This document shows, one piece after another, positions 11,629-23,136 of a stretch of DNA of 64,000 nt. This stretch comes from Chenopodium formosanum (taxonomy: Eukaryota > Streptophyta > Magnoliopsida > Caryophyllales > Amaranthaceae): the NCBI GenBank assembly GCA_024500155.1, contig CM044874.1, positions 809,001 through 873,000 on the forward strand. Reading direction: 5' to 3'. The first letter of the stretch is position 1; the number at the start of each line of letters is the position of its first letter. The notes beneath the pieces were generated by a model. The model was given only the letters and a program-made list of their open reading frames with translations, had not been told where the DNA came from and ran no database searches. Made by a program: the position numbers and the translations under genes.

Positions 11629-14044
11629 ATGGCCGTCGGGTACTCCTCCTTTCTCTCTCCTCCTCCATTTCCTCCATTGTTGCAGTTTCTAATACCTTCA
11701 TTCTGCTGTTTTTTTGCAGGAAGAACAAGAGGATTTCCAAGGGTAAGAAGGGAGGCAAGAAGAAAGCGTATGTTTTACTAACCCTAACTTTATTCGAATA
11801 TCTCGATTGGTGATTTTTGTTGATGTTGATGTTGATGTTGATGTTGATGTTGATGTTGATGTTGTTGTTGTTGGTTGATGCAGTTCGGATCCCTTTGCTA
11901 AGAAGGATTGGTATGATATCAAGGCTCCTTCAATCTTCAACATTAGGAATGTTGGCAAAACCCTAGTTACCCGTACTCAGGGTACCAAGGTCAGTTTATT
12001 TATCTCTCAATTTGGGGATTTACTAATTCATTGATTCTCTTTCAATTATTGTTGTTTAATATATTCATAGAAATGTTCATGAGCTCATAGTATCATACAT
12101 GTGTAATGTGTTTGTATGTGGTCTTGTTTGATTAGAGTATTAGATCATCCTGCCAAAAACAGAGAAATGTACTCCGTAAAAGCAATTGAAAGCAGTGCGA
12201 TAGCTTTTTTTAATTTTTAAGTTACAAATCTTACAATAATCATTGAACAAATTATATATTGTAGATATGCTTTTTCATAAAAAAAAATTAATCCATCTTA
12301 AATAGATGTTTTAGAATTAAAGCGGAGAATTTACTGGTTTTATATGGTTTTTTTTTTTATATCTTTTAAAAGTCAATTACAGTCTTGTTAATTGAAGGAT
12401 TTACTAAATTATAATGGCCACCATTTCATTGTAGCTATTGCAAAACTGTCCATTATCGTTTATACAATGATAGTATGTGAAAAAATTATGTTTTTTTTTT
12501 TTAATTCATACAACTAGATAAGATGTGGTTTACTGGTTTTATATTGATGCAGTAAAGACTGTAATTTTCAGTGAGTTTTGCTTGTATATTTGATCCTATG
12601 ATGTAATGCGAGTGAAATTTGTATTCTTCTGTTTTGGGTTCTTTGTTTAATTGCGTATTTTTTTCTGTCGTTGTTGGATAGAGTTACATATGGAAATGTC
12701 ATGAACTGCATTGGTTGTTTGAACCCATTTAAGTTAGGTTGGTTTTGCAATTAGGGGATTATCCAGGAATTCCAAGAAATAACTTTAAGTAGTGTTATGA
12801 AACAAAGGTTATTAATTACGAAATGACCAAGTAGTGTTATGTGCTCGGAATTTTAAGAAATGACTTTAAGTAGTGTTATGTGTTCGGAATTTTAAGAAAT
12901 GACTTTAAGTAGTGTTTTGTGTTTAAAACTCTGCTGAATTACCAGTGAAAAATCATGTTGGTTTGTTGAATGCTTGTTTAAGTTTTTAATATTTTGTGTA
13001 TGATTTTATTGTAATTGACATATTACGAATTCCTACTTTTTTGTTGGTTATTAGGATTTATTTTGCCTTTTGTCATGTGGCTTATGGAATTTCATTTGTT
13101 AAATTTTAGATTGCATCTGAGGGTCTCAAGCACAGAGTTTTCGAAATTTCATTAGCTGATCTTCAAAATGATGAGGATCAATTCTTCAGGAAGATTCGTC
13201 TTAGGGCTGAGGATGTTCAGGGCCGTAATGTGCTCACTAACTTCTGGGTATGTAACTACCATTATAACTTATGCAGTTATGCACCGTCTATTGTATACCT
13301 TTGCTACTTCATCATAAAAGTAGAGGATGCTAATGAGTGATGATTGTCTTTAATTATCTAGGGCATGGACTTCACCACAGACAAGTTGAGGTCCCTTGTT
13401 CGCAAGTGGCAGACATTGATCGAGGCTCATGTTGATGTCAAGACCACTGACAACTTCACCCTTCGTATGTTCTGTATTGCCTTCACAAAGAGGCGCCCAA
13501 ACCAGGTCAAGAGGACCACCTATGCTCAGTCTAGCCAGATCCGCCAGGTTGGTCATTGCTATGATCGGTTTCTCCTATTACATATTCTCAATTAACTAGA
13601 TATTAACGTGTAATGAACGTGGCAATCTTTGTGCAGATCCGCCGCAAGATGCGTGAGATCATGGTCAACCAGGCTAGCTCTTGTGATCTCAAGGATCTTG
13701 TTGCTAAGTTCATCCCCGAGTCCATTGGCAAGGAGATTGAAAAGGCTACAACTGGCATCTACCCGTTGCAAAACGTGTACATCAGAAAGGTTAAAATCCT
13801 CAAGGCCCCCAAATTCGATCTTGGAAAGTTGATGGAGGTAAGTTATTTCTCTGAATTAGTGTTGAAGCAGTTGATCATGTATCTATCGTTCAATAGTGAC
13901 TAGAATTCTGATTCTATAATTGATTGCCTGTTTGGCTTGATGTAGGTTCACGGTGACTACTCCGAGGACGTAGGTGTAAAGCTAGACAGGCCAGCTGAGG
14001 AAACTGTTGCTGAGGGTGAGGCCACTGAAGTTGTTGGTGCTTAG
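11629..14044 (+). CDS. RPS3A: 40S ribosomal protein eS1 (S3a)
   Basis: Seven exons: 11629-11639, 11720-11767, 11884-11989, 13110-13247, 13362-13547, 13637-13837 and 13946-14044. Together they encode 262 aa, the usual plant length. Every junction has GT-AG ends and a consistent phase. The first coding exon holds only 11 nt. The N-terminus MAVGKNKRISKGKKGGKKK, the block KIRLRAEDVQGRNVLTNFWG and the C-terminal part KVKILKAPKFDLGKLM are hallmark eS1 sequence. The protein is part of the small cytosolic ribosomal subunit near the mRNA exit/eIF3 face. The promoter has site II and telo-box motifs. Intron 2 contains a hexanucleotide microsatellite, and intron 3 (1.1 kb) a tandem repeat. Nothing suggests a pseudogene. 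Confidence 0.97.
11819..11880 (+). repeat. (TTGATG)n microsatellite in eS1 intron 2
   Basis: About eight hexamer copies of TTGATG followed by GTT triplets, ending at the exon 3 acceptor. The tract is close enough to the 3' splice site to include the branch/pyrimidine region. It is a likely length polymorphism. Confidence 0.9.
12775..12920 (+). repeat. 39-bp tandem repeat in eS1 intron 3
   Basis: Units contain ACTTTAAGTAGTGTTATG and GGAATTTTAAGAAATG. Two near-perfect units start at 12862 and 12901 (39-bp spacing), with more degenerate partial copies upstream. Confidence 0.75.
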
Positions 14045-15493
14045 ACAAATTCTTCTTAATGTTCTAGTTATATAGATGCCTGTTTAGGAAACTTTTTTAA
14101 TGATGAATTTGATTTGTAAAAGTTTTGGAGTGTTATCTTTTTTGTTGAGGAGAGTTGTAAGATGATTTTTCTTGGGAAATTTTGTTGTGTTTGAACGGCT
14201 GTGTTTCCTACCTTTGGTATCGCAACTCCATCTCATATATTTATAATTTGCTTGGGAGTTTTTTCTCTCGCATTGCTAGTTTAGTAGTTTACTATGAACA
14301 CCCATGTGACATCGATATCTACATCTACACTCTTTAAAAAGAGAGTAGTTTGGCGGAATTGTTTCTTATGAATAGTAGGCCAGTGCACAGACGAATCTAC
14401 CCTCAGTTTGGGGTTTATTCTACGTTTGTGCCATTTTTGCTTTACCCCCATTTCCTTTCCACCCCAACTTCATTTTCTCTGTCCTCTAATGTAGCGTGTA
14501 CTCTGCGATCTACTCGTTTACTCTGAAATTTCTCACTTCCATTGAAGTGTGCTGTGAGTTTATTCAGTTTATTGATGCTAAGGTTTGAATCCATCTTTTG
14601 ATGCTGCAATTGGAGTGGGATTATTCTTCAATTGTAGCGTAATGGAAGGTAATCTCTCTTACTCTTGAATTTTTTCAAAAAACTTCATATATTTTGTAGA
14701 GATTATAGATAAGGTTTTTCCTATTCTGATTAGGGTTCCACGATTTCGGAGCTTTGTTTGTGGGGTGGTTGGTAGATCTAGGGTTTTTACCAACAGGATT
14801 TCATTTTTCATTTTCATTTTCAATTGTGTTTGATTTAAGGGGTTTTAGTATATAGGGGTTTCTAATATGTTTTGTTAGTTGTCGATCTGCCTCAAGAAGA
14901 TGAGGAGTTGTGAAGATTGAGGCTGTAGCTTTGGTGATTTGATCAATCTCAATATTGAGGGTTTGATCAATCTCAAATACGTGTCGCAACGTGATTTTGG
15001 TAATGGCGGTGAGGTGGTCGATTTTCAGAGAAAAGTACGTTGTAGCGATTTCAGTTTATGAATTAGGTCAGGTTTACAATTTTGTTAACGAAGTGGTGTG
15101 TCATTTGACTGCCTGATTTGGTTAGTGATATTAAGTATTTTCAGAGAGTTTGGTTACTGCTTTTTTTGGGTTTATATATGTAGATTGATTTGCATTTGAT
15201 TTAGATTAATGGTTTTGTGTCGTTTGACTATGTTTATAGGTGTGTTTCTATTTTCAGTATGTGACAGTTCGTGGGCAATCAAGTTTCAAGTCGCAATTGC
15301 TAATTGTGCTTTTCTGGTTTGTTTTTTTTTTATTTTTTATTTATTTATTTGGTTAATTACTTTGTAGTCTTTTGTACTTGTGCTAAACTATTATTTTAGA
15401 GCTTGATGACTGCATCATTTGATTATGTTATTTATGTTTACAGGTTTTATTTACTTAAGTTTTGACATTAACTGTGCACCATTTGACATGAAG
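14045..15493. other. 3' UTR of eS1 and unassigned spacer
   Basis: 14045 to about 14170 is the likely 3' UTR of eS1. Around 14400-14660 the sequence is pyrimidine-rich and leader-like, ending near ATGGAAGGTAATC, which could be a short first exon with a donor. I cannot connect it to a protein. No other coding sequence is recognisable. Confidence 0.4.
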
Positions 15494-15585
15494 TTTATAG
15501 CTTTTCTTTTGTATGGACCACCTGAAATAGGAAAATCATACTAAGCCAAGATTGTTGCAACTGAAGCTAACTCAACACTTTATAG
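15494..15585 (+). pseudogene. VPS4/SKD1-like AAA-ATPase exon relic
   Basis: Translation reads FIAFLLYGPPEIGKSY, a stop, then AKIVATEANSTLYR. This parallels the Walker A region of VPS4/SKD1 (the family pattern is LLYGPPGTGKSYLAKAVATEA), the ESCRT-III-disassembling AAA ATPase. The P-loop is damaged (GT replaced by EI) and a stop replaces Leu, so the relic cannot encode an active ATPase. A GTATAT donor follows directly, so an unspliced exon was probably copied. No other VPS4 exon is evident nearby. Confidence 0.6.
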
Positions 15586-16279
15586 GTATATATTGTGCTT
15601 GCACTTATGTGATTTATCTCATTAAGATCTATTTTTTAGTCGGAGAACTTGACTACTTTTTGGCAGAGTCAACCATGTTTAGCTTTTTGTTTACTTAGTA
15701 TGACTTTCACATTTGTCAATGTGCAACTTTAGACCATTAATATCATTGTATCAATAAGTAAAAATTATGATAAGTTGATATTTTCCTTATTCAAATCACA
15801 AGTGACGGCCAATGGGTGTGTCTTGTTAATATGGTCAATATGAAGAGGTTATATTGAATAAAGTCATAGTTTGTCAAGTGTTGACTTGCTTCTGAATTAC
15901 TGTACTAGATCCTATATGGTAAATATGTGTGGTTTGAGAAGTGTGGAGAACGGTTCAAGGAGGCTAAGGGGGTGCATAGCTTAGGAGTTTAAGCTATGGG
16001 TTATTGCTTGGTGTTAAGCAATGGTGGATGACAAAGGGCTGACTTCAAATGACCATATCTCAAGATCTAGAAGTGATATTGAGATCATTCGAGTTGGAGG
16101 TGATAGCTCGTTTCAAGAGCTTTCCAACGACTGGTCATAAGCTCAATTTGGCCAAGAAACAAGGAAGATATGGCTGTTTTACGAGAAGCTGTCCAACAGG
16201 GGAATACCGAACGGCCGCTCCTCTCTAGTATGGCTAAATTTGATTCATTATTATTGGTTTAAGCATAGAGGACCAAGGA
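15586..16279. other. spacer with no recognised gene
   Basis: AT-rich DNA. From about 15920 to 16250 composition becomes more balanced and resembles retrotransposon or repeat sequence (GACTTCAAATGACCATATCT near 16041), but no domain can be named. Confidence 0.35.
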
Positions 16280-16377
16280 GAAAGCCGAGAAGCTTGATTT
16301 CATCCATATAGATGTGTGTGGCCTATTGACGACTATTACCAATTTGATCCTTGTATTGATGATTATACTTGGAATTC
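16280..16377 (+). pseudogene. copia-type integrase relic
   Basis: The frame beginning AEKLDFIHIDVCG, followed by TTITN, resembles the start of the copia integrase core (family pattern L-x-x-I-H-x-D-[IV]-C-G). A frameshift is needed to continue into the next conserved piece, read here as CIDDYTWN against the family pattern FIDDYSR. It is about 100 bp only, and clearly dead. Confidence 0.5.
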
Positions 16378-16497
16378 CTGAAGCTTCAATATTATTTGCT
16401 GAAGAGAGCTCACTGTATTATAAGGCAGTTCACTTGTGTTTGTGTGCATAATTTTACACCGCGTAGCCCTATACGTTCCATTAATCTATTCTTGCAG

Positions 16498-17374
16498 TTC
16501 AAATGGAGAAACGGCTGGTTCGATCTATTCACTTTCCGATAAGCCAATTTCTCAAGGAAAACCTGATCCTTGCCCCCTTCACACTGCATGGCTAGAAGAA
16601 TTAAATACTGTGCAAAGAACAGAGTTAGTATGCAAGTGAACATCAAAAGTGTATCAGGGATCAAAATTTTCTGTATTTATTATCTAACACTAATACAGAA
16701 GTCACCATTCTTTTATTTAGCTTGTTAATCTTGTTGCATCCATTAACTATTTCAGTATTCAGGATTGCATTTTCAGACATGATTTCAGAAATCATCCATT
16801 CTTTTACTTGGGGGCTTACTTCTTTTAATATATAGCTGTTGGGCTGCTGCAGGCTTATACGAACAAACCATGCTTCTGCTTTAATTCATTCTTTGACTAA
16901 CTTTGTTTTATTTGTTTGTTTAATGCTCTATTATTGCGTGCGTTTGATTTAGCTTGGTTGAAATGTCTGCTTTTCGCTCGTGTAAATTATCCAAGCATTG
17001 ATCTAATCCCTTTACACTCCCATCATCATGGAGATCAGCTTGTTAATCGTGTAAATTATCCAAGCATTGATCTTTGAGCACGTTCATCAGTATTGAGAGG
17101 CTAGTACAGAGAGATCAGACAAGGTATTGTTCCTGCAGTACGAAAATCTGAAAACCGAGCTAACAGTTCAACTGAAGATGTTAGTCGAATTTATAGAAGA
17201 AAGTGATGTTATCGTACAACAAATTATAGACGACTTGTGTAGCTTTGAAGATAACAAGGCTGTGAAAGTGTGGGAATGGACCAAAGACGATCAGTTTACA
17301 CCCGAAAGGATGGCTTTACTGATGCAACAAAAACTTGAGCCTCAGCTGTTCTTCAAATTGATCCCCCAAAAGTA
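16498..17374 (+). pseudogene. two phase-compatible exons of an unidentified protein (gene remnant or partial gene)
   Basis: Exon A, 16498-16627, follows TTCTTGCAG and ends before GTATGC. It encodes a segment containing SIYSLSDKPISQGKPDPCPL and LEELNTVQRTEL. Exon B, 17139-17374, follows TTCCTGCAG in matching phase 0 and encodes YENLKTELTVQLKMLVEFIE, then WTKDDQFTPERMALLMQQKL, ending in a TAA stop. The combined peptide is about 121 aa, charged, and probably helical in the second half. The phase match and long clean exon argue for real coding ancestry. I do not recognise the family and find no upstream exons, and the VPS4 and copia relics just upstream suggest a decayed locus. It could also be the 3' end of an expressed small gene. 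Confidence 0.35.
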
Positions 17375-17989
17375 ATGATTTGCATCCTTTAATTTGTTTA
17401 TTTAATGCTTTAATTTGCTTCCATTCCTTACTTTACAACATCTCAATGTCCTCTAGTATTAGACCTTCTAGCTTAGTATGTTGAAGGAAATGTGTTATTG
17501 CTGAAATATAAAATACTACACAATTCATGTTAGTACAGAAAGTGAAGAAATTGTATTTTCTTTTGCGTTTCTGTAGGTGTTTGTCTGCACTTGGATCTAA
17601 CCTGTTTTTGGAAAATTTGTCAAAAAAAGTACATTTGGATGTCCATTATAAATAAGTCAAACCTTCAACTATCTGCTCTAAACATGTTATGACCAATTGA
17701 TAGCCTATTTAACATACAATTAAGTGACATGTATTGATCACTATATAATGAAATAGGAAAATTTCCAACTTAGTGTTTTGAGGTTTGACATAATATCACT
17801 TTGGTGCCCTATTTTTCAATAATTCCACTTTGGTGGTGCCCTATGTTTTCTATAATTCCACTTTGGTATTCTAACAATCTAACCTTCTCAATAACATGCA
17901 TGATTTGATTTTTATTCCTTCAAAAAAGAAACAGGATTTGATTTTAATTACTTTAAAAAGAGCTACTCTATCATTATCGTTTATTTATG
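17375..17989. other. spacer
   Basis: AT-rich. Around 17770-17880 there are near-repeats of AATTCCACTTTGGT. No gene seen. Confidence 0.35.
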
Positions 17990-19037
17990 TCAAAAAAATG
18001 ACCCGAAATAGTATTGCTTTTAATTTTGGACAATTTTTTACTTTTTTAGACCCAAAAACAAAAATTGTCGGGATGCTTCCCATGGACCCTAATGTACCTC
18101 GAGAGTCCATTTGGGTGGGTAAAACCATCCATACACCTTCAAACTGTCAATTTACCCGTTTACAACTTGCACCGATTTCATAAACTCGATGCTACCACAG
18201 ACATTTATGGAAACATATAATGATCATGTATGGTTCCAATTGACATTATATGACCCTAAGATGTATCCCTTGGTATCTCAAGACTTTTCGGCACCGGGTC
18301 TCGAAACCTCCGAAATTGGCCAAAATGCGTGTATTATAGCCTTCAATTTTGCCAAATTTTGACTTTTTTGGACCCGGAAAGAAAAATTGCCGAGAAGCTA
18401 CACCTATAAACCCTAATATCCTACGGGAGTCCAGTTGGGTGGGTGGAACCATCCAATTGGCCTTTAAGCATCAAATTTACCAGTTTTCGTACACTCATCT
18501 TGTATTGGCTATAGGCTTCCACGGGGCCTTTATGTAGCCGACTTATGGTTGTATATGGATCCAAACAACATCATATGACCTCGGGATGCTACCCGTAAAA
18601 TTCCGTGCATTTCTGACACCGGGTCCGAACACCTACAAAATTGCTCCGATTTCGTGTATTATAGCCTTCAAATTTGGCTTCCGTACATCATTTTTTCACC
18701 CGGCAAGATTATGCATCCAAGAACTTCCGTGGGTTCCCAAAGGACCTTGGGATTCATGGATGATGCCCAGAACCATCTCATTCATCCTTAATCACCACGT
18801 CTTAAGGCAACGACGACATACCCTCAAACAACAAAACTAGTTGTTTGTATGCCTAATGCCTTGTCCTTGGGTGCACATGTCTTGTGTAGATGCCACACGC
18901 CCCTTGCACCATCCCACACCCCAACACTTTGGATTTGTCACTTGTCTCAATCCACTACTTAGCATTTTTTAGCATATAAGAAGCAACACTAACCTCGTTT
19001 CCCAACATATAGGTGTTTTTAGGGAATAGGGTGGGGG
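17990..19037 (-). repeat. rDNA intergenic-spacer (IGS) subrepeats, about 322-325 bp
   Basis: At least two and a half copies of a degenerate tandem unit. CCCAAAAACAAAAATTG at 18051 pairs with CCCGGAAAGAAAAATTG at 18373 (322 bp). GTATTATAGCCTTCAA at 18331 recurs at about 18656 (325 bp). TTGGGTGGGT-type blocks also recur. The array stops where the 3' end of 25S rRNA begins (about 19037). In rDNA read on this strand that is exactly the position of the IGS, so I interpret the array as IGS subrepeats, not an unrelated satellite. Short open frames here are by-products. Confidence 0.75.
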
Positions 19038-19384
19038 GAGGGATGAATCGAAGCGACATAGGGCTGGATCTCAGTAGATCATGGTAGCAAGGCCACTCTG
19101 CCACTTACAATACCCCGTCATGTATTTAAGTCATTTGCAAAGGATTCAGCCCGCCGTTCGGTAGGAATTGTACTTCAAGGTGGCTCTCACGGCGCATCCA
19201 CCGCGTGAGCTTAGCCTATGATACGTGCCCTTGAGGGCCGAAGCCCCTACTGTAGGATGGCAATCGGGCGGCGGGCACTTGCGTCGCTTCTGACCCGGAT
19301 TCATACTAGAGGCGTTCATTCATAATCCAACACACGATAGCTTCGCGCCAGTGGTTTTTCAACCAAGCGCGATGACCAATTGTG
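19038..19384 (-). pseudogene. 25S rRNA 3'-terminal fragment, antisense
   Basis: The plus strand is the reverse complement of the 25S 3' end: GACATAGGGCTGGATCTCAG near 19056, CCACTTACAATACCCCGTC near 19100, and GCGCGATGACCAATTGTG at 19367-19384, where homology stops abruptly. Substitutions throughout show decay. In 25S coordinates the breakpoint lies one nucleotide from the start of the fragment at 5541. Confidence 0.92.
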
Positions 19385-19812
19385 ATTTTCGATCTAAAAA
19401 TGATGTCAGTTATCGATCCTTGCGCTTTATTATAATCAAACTCGTAAGAGTTGTAACTACAAGGGTACATACTATAAGACTAGAAGAATGTGTATTATGT
19501 GTTATCAAGTTACCTCTACGTGATCTCGCATGCTAACTTTAATTTGCTAATCCAACTTTTCTATATATATACGCTTCCCCTGTATAAACAAGACTTCGGA
19601 TATAATAAGCTTTCCAGTGACAAATACTTTGTAGTCGGTACATCTCAATCTTAGTTTCCTAGCTTGTACATGTGTTCTATTAGTTACTTGAAAGAGAAAT
19701 ATTTTATCAGTGAAAACAATCTAGCTAAGCAATTGAATTCGATATATATAAACTAAACGAAGGAAACCAGCAACCTCAATGCTTAATCCCTTAGAAAAGC
19801 ATCATCGACTAA

Positions 19813-19974
19813 GGGCATGTTCTCATTAACTGAACTCAGTTGAGTTGAATCGAACCGAACCGAACCGAACCGAACTGAACTGAACTGAGCTGAACTGAAT
19901 ATTTTATAAGAGAAGGAAATTAGGAGCTGAACTGAACTGAATTGAATGGAATTTCAACGTATGAGAACATGCCC
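19813..19974. mobile_element. Tourist-like MITE, copy 2
   Basis: Ends GGGCATGTTCTC / GAGAACATGCCC, flanked by TAA on both sides (19810-19812 and 19975-19977). Arms are CTGAA/CCGAA repeats. The core reads TTTTATAAGAGAAGGAAATT, the reverse orientation of copy 1. Confidence 0.82.
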
Positions 19975-20325
19975 TAACTTGCATGCATGGAGCATGGCTA
20001 GCTCACCATTAAACACTACTCAAAATGACATCAAAGCATTCATCAACCCCATATATAGAGAGACAATATTATCAATACGTACACATTGTCAGATGGAGAA
20101 CAAAGTAGCCATTTAGTCAAAGTTATCTATCCTGTTATACAATAACAAGAATGATTATATATACTTGTCGATCAATACATATAATAATTATGTTAGATGG
20201 ACTACCAATTAAATTAAGTATTAACCATGTATTTATACTCATCAATTTCTTGAATGAGGGGTGGAAGCGGAACCGGGGGGCTAGGGTGGGCCTTGGCCTC
20301 CCCCTTGACTTGGGTTATCTATTAA

Positions 20326-20413
20326 GGGCCTATTCCGATTTACTGAATTAAGCTAAACTGAAATGAAATAATAAATAAAGCTGAAATGAATTGAAGCTGA
20401 AGAGAACAGACCC
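20326..20413. mobile_element. Tourist-like MITE, copy 3 (shortened)
   Basis: Ends GGGCCTATTC / GAACAGACCC with flanking TAA (20323-20325 and 20414-20416). It is only 88 bp and has lost the usual core. Confidence 0.65.
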
Positions 20414-20497
20414 TAAATACTGATAGAGTTTATGTTGATAGTATTAGAGCTGACTTGGTTTTGCATATAAATTGTGTTCTTTAGGTACAAAGTTAGT

Positions 20498-20498
<1 letters not shown>

Positions 20499-20537
<39 letters not shown>
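20499..20537. repeat. poly(T) tract, 39 bp
   Basis: Uninterrupted T run. It could be the poly(A) tail of an inverted retroposon, but no adjacent body is recognised. Confidence 0.9.
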
Positions 20538-21217
20538 CAGTATACAATACTCCGTATTATTTTTATGCGTGAGATATTCCTACATAGTTTGGCCACCCTA
20601 ATAAAAGATTTCTAGTTAACTGCTCAGAACTCGGAACAACGACAAGAAGGTAGCTAGTGTGATTAATTAAGGGAATGAAATATTAGGAGTTCATAATTGG
20701 GAGCTCTAATTTACATGCAATTGCCTAGTATATGACCCTCATTCTTGGAGCATCAACAATTACTACTGCTGTGCTCCCCATGGGCCATGATTGTGATGAT
20801 TGATTGTAGAAGTATTATAGGTATTTATTTATATATATATACTCGTACTTATTACATGATTTCAAAACAAGTTTAATTATAACGTACGATTTCATAAAAA
20901 TTTTGACACCCAATAAATAAATTGAGTTTGGGAAGATGGGTCTACCAGCAAAGACAAATTGAGTGCACTTTTAAAGCACTTTAAGAAACATAGTGGTGTA
21001 CATCATGAGTGTAGTGTGGTCTTATAGAATCATGATAGATACAGATACAACTGCAGAATCAAAGCATATTTTCGATTTAGATATAGATGTTGTAGTTTTT
21101 ATTTGTCAACTTTACTACCTTCTAAATACTCAAATTATTCCCATTTCTCTTATCTTCTTTTATTATTGCAACAGTCATAACAGGATATATAGACTTATCG
21201 CATAATGTTTGATGTAC

Positions 21218-21369
21218 GGGCCTGTTCTCTTACGTTGAAATTCAGTTCAGTTCAGTTCAGTTCAGTTCAGCTCCTAATTTTCTTCTCTTATAAAATATTC
21301 AGTTCAGTTCAGTTCAACTCAGCTCAGTTCAGTTCAGTTCAGCTGAGTTCAGTCAATGAGAACAAGCCC
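21218..21369. mobile_element. Tourist-like MITE, copy 4
   Basis: Ends GGGCCTGTTCTC / GAGAACAAGCCC. Arms are perfect (TTCAG)n tracts and the core contains TCTTCTCTTATAAAATATTC. The target duplication is not exact here (TAC on the left, GTA on the right). Confidence 0.75.
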
Positions 21370-22980
21370 GTAGTTGGTTTGAGATTTATCGCCCTTCATT
21401 TAGACTTCAACTTCATCATACCTCCACGAATTAAAGTAAAAATCACATTTAACTCAAGTGTTACTTGTCATGAACAACTTCCATCCAAAATTACTTACTA
21501 ATTGTAAATCTTTTTAAAATAGTGCTGCGGAAATACTTAAAAAAAAAAAAATTAAATAAAATGGAAGCCGTATTTTTTTTTTTTTTTTGTGTTAAAAAAA
21601 ATAGTGAAATATGAAGGTTGAAGATCTACGTAAAATCTAGTACTCGAGTAAGATTTTCTTTCCAACACATGAAAGCCATCATCATGAAAGTGCATCAATT
21701 ATGTGCAATTACACAACATGCTTACTTTTTCCATATGTTCTCTATGAAGATACATGTTTGGAAATAATAATGTTGATTTCCCTCCAAAATCAATATATTA
21801 ATTTAGCATATTATGTGCCTAATTGAACCTAATATTGTGAGATCGATTAATAAAACAAGTTTTCTTGTGACTCTTGTCATGTCTATTGTAGTTTATATAG
21901 ATTTCATATAACTAACATAAACATCAAGTAGATTGTCAAATCAATAATAAGCTTGGTTATAGCGTAATATCTAAGATTGTGACTAAAAAAAACTTTTCAA
22001 AATGAGTAATGAAAAAAAAAAAAAAATCAAATTTTGAATTCAACAACTACAATAATAATCCAACAAAACTTATTATTTTCAATGAACAAAACCAATTTTT
22101 AATAACAAAATTTATCATACTCATACAGTCATACATGCATACTATTATTACGAGAACGGATAAACTCCTTATCAATATTCATTAGTAGTACATTATCGGT
22201 GTATATAAACTCGTTTAAAGCTCGGAATCAGACAAAAAGTAAGCATGTTTAAGGAGAGATTAGTAGTTACATGGGACCACGAGGAAAGGTGATATTTACA
22301 TAGGTAGCAAAGAAAGAAAAAGAAAGCATTGTTTGACGTTAGCATGTTACTATTAACTTGTTAAAAAAGAGTCTGACTAGCATGTGAAACAGAGTATTCT
22401 TGTTTGACCACCCATATCACAATTCACAAATTCACAATACATACATACATACTAAACCTATGTCATTAATTATATTTCAGACTAATTAATTTAATTCTGA
22501 TGCATTTAATTCTCTCCCTCTCTCTGTAACTGTCTAACTGACACTGCTTCAGTATTTAATTACATTAAATTAAATGCTCTCACCTTTTTATTTTCATTAA
22601 ATTTTATAATAATAAAAAAATTAAAAATAGGAAGGTAATTTAAGACACAAACCCCACTTCACTGCTTGGCGTTCTTTACGCCGTTTGCTTTGTAAAAAGT
22701 CCACTCGCTCCCTTCCTTCTTTCCCCTTTATTTATTTACAGTATTTATTTAATTTTTTTTTTTTAAAAAAAACAAATAATCATGTTCTCACTCTTCAAAT
22801 TTCACTCTAGGACAAAGTACCAGTGGACACACTACATCTTTATACTCAAATCTCAACGTACTTTATTTTATTTACAGTATGCAATAAGGCCAATAACTAA
22901 TTAACGTAGACACAGGATATCAAGTAAGGTTTAGTGAAGTCCTTTTTAAAAAAAAATAAAATAAAATAAAATAAGGTTTA

Positions 22981-23136
22981 GGGTTTGTTCTCATTGACTG
23001 AACTGAACTGAGCTGAGCTGAGCTGAGCTGAGCTGAAATAAATATTTTATAAGAGAGGAAATTAGGAGCTAAACTGAACTGAACAGAACAGAACTGAGCT
23101 GAACTGAACTGAATTGAAACGTATGAGAACAAGCCC
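22981..23136. mobile_element. Tourist-like MITE, copy 5
   Basis: Ends GGGTTTGTTCTC / GAGAACAAGCCC with TTA on both sides (22978-22980 and 23137-23139). The left arm has GAGCT repeats, and the core is in the TTTTATAAGAGAGGAAATTA orientation. Confidence 0.82.

Noticed and set aside
13248..13361. Possible intronic box C/D snoRNA in the eS1 gene (GTGATGA near 13337)
   Set aside because: A box C match exists but no box D or terminal stem lies downstream within the intron.
21205..21501. 98-codon frame rich in FSSVQ repeats, and a similar one at 22920-23132
   Set aside because: Translation of the (TTCAG)n arms of Tourist-like MITEs; no protein is encoded.
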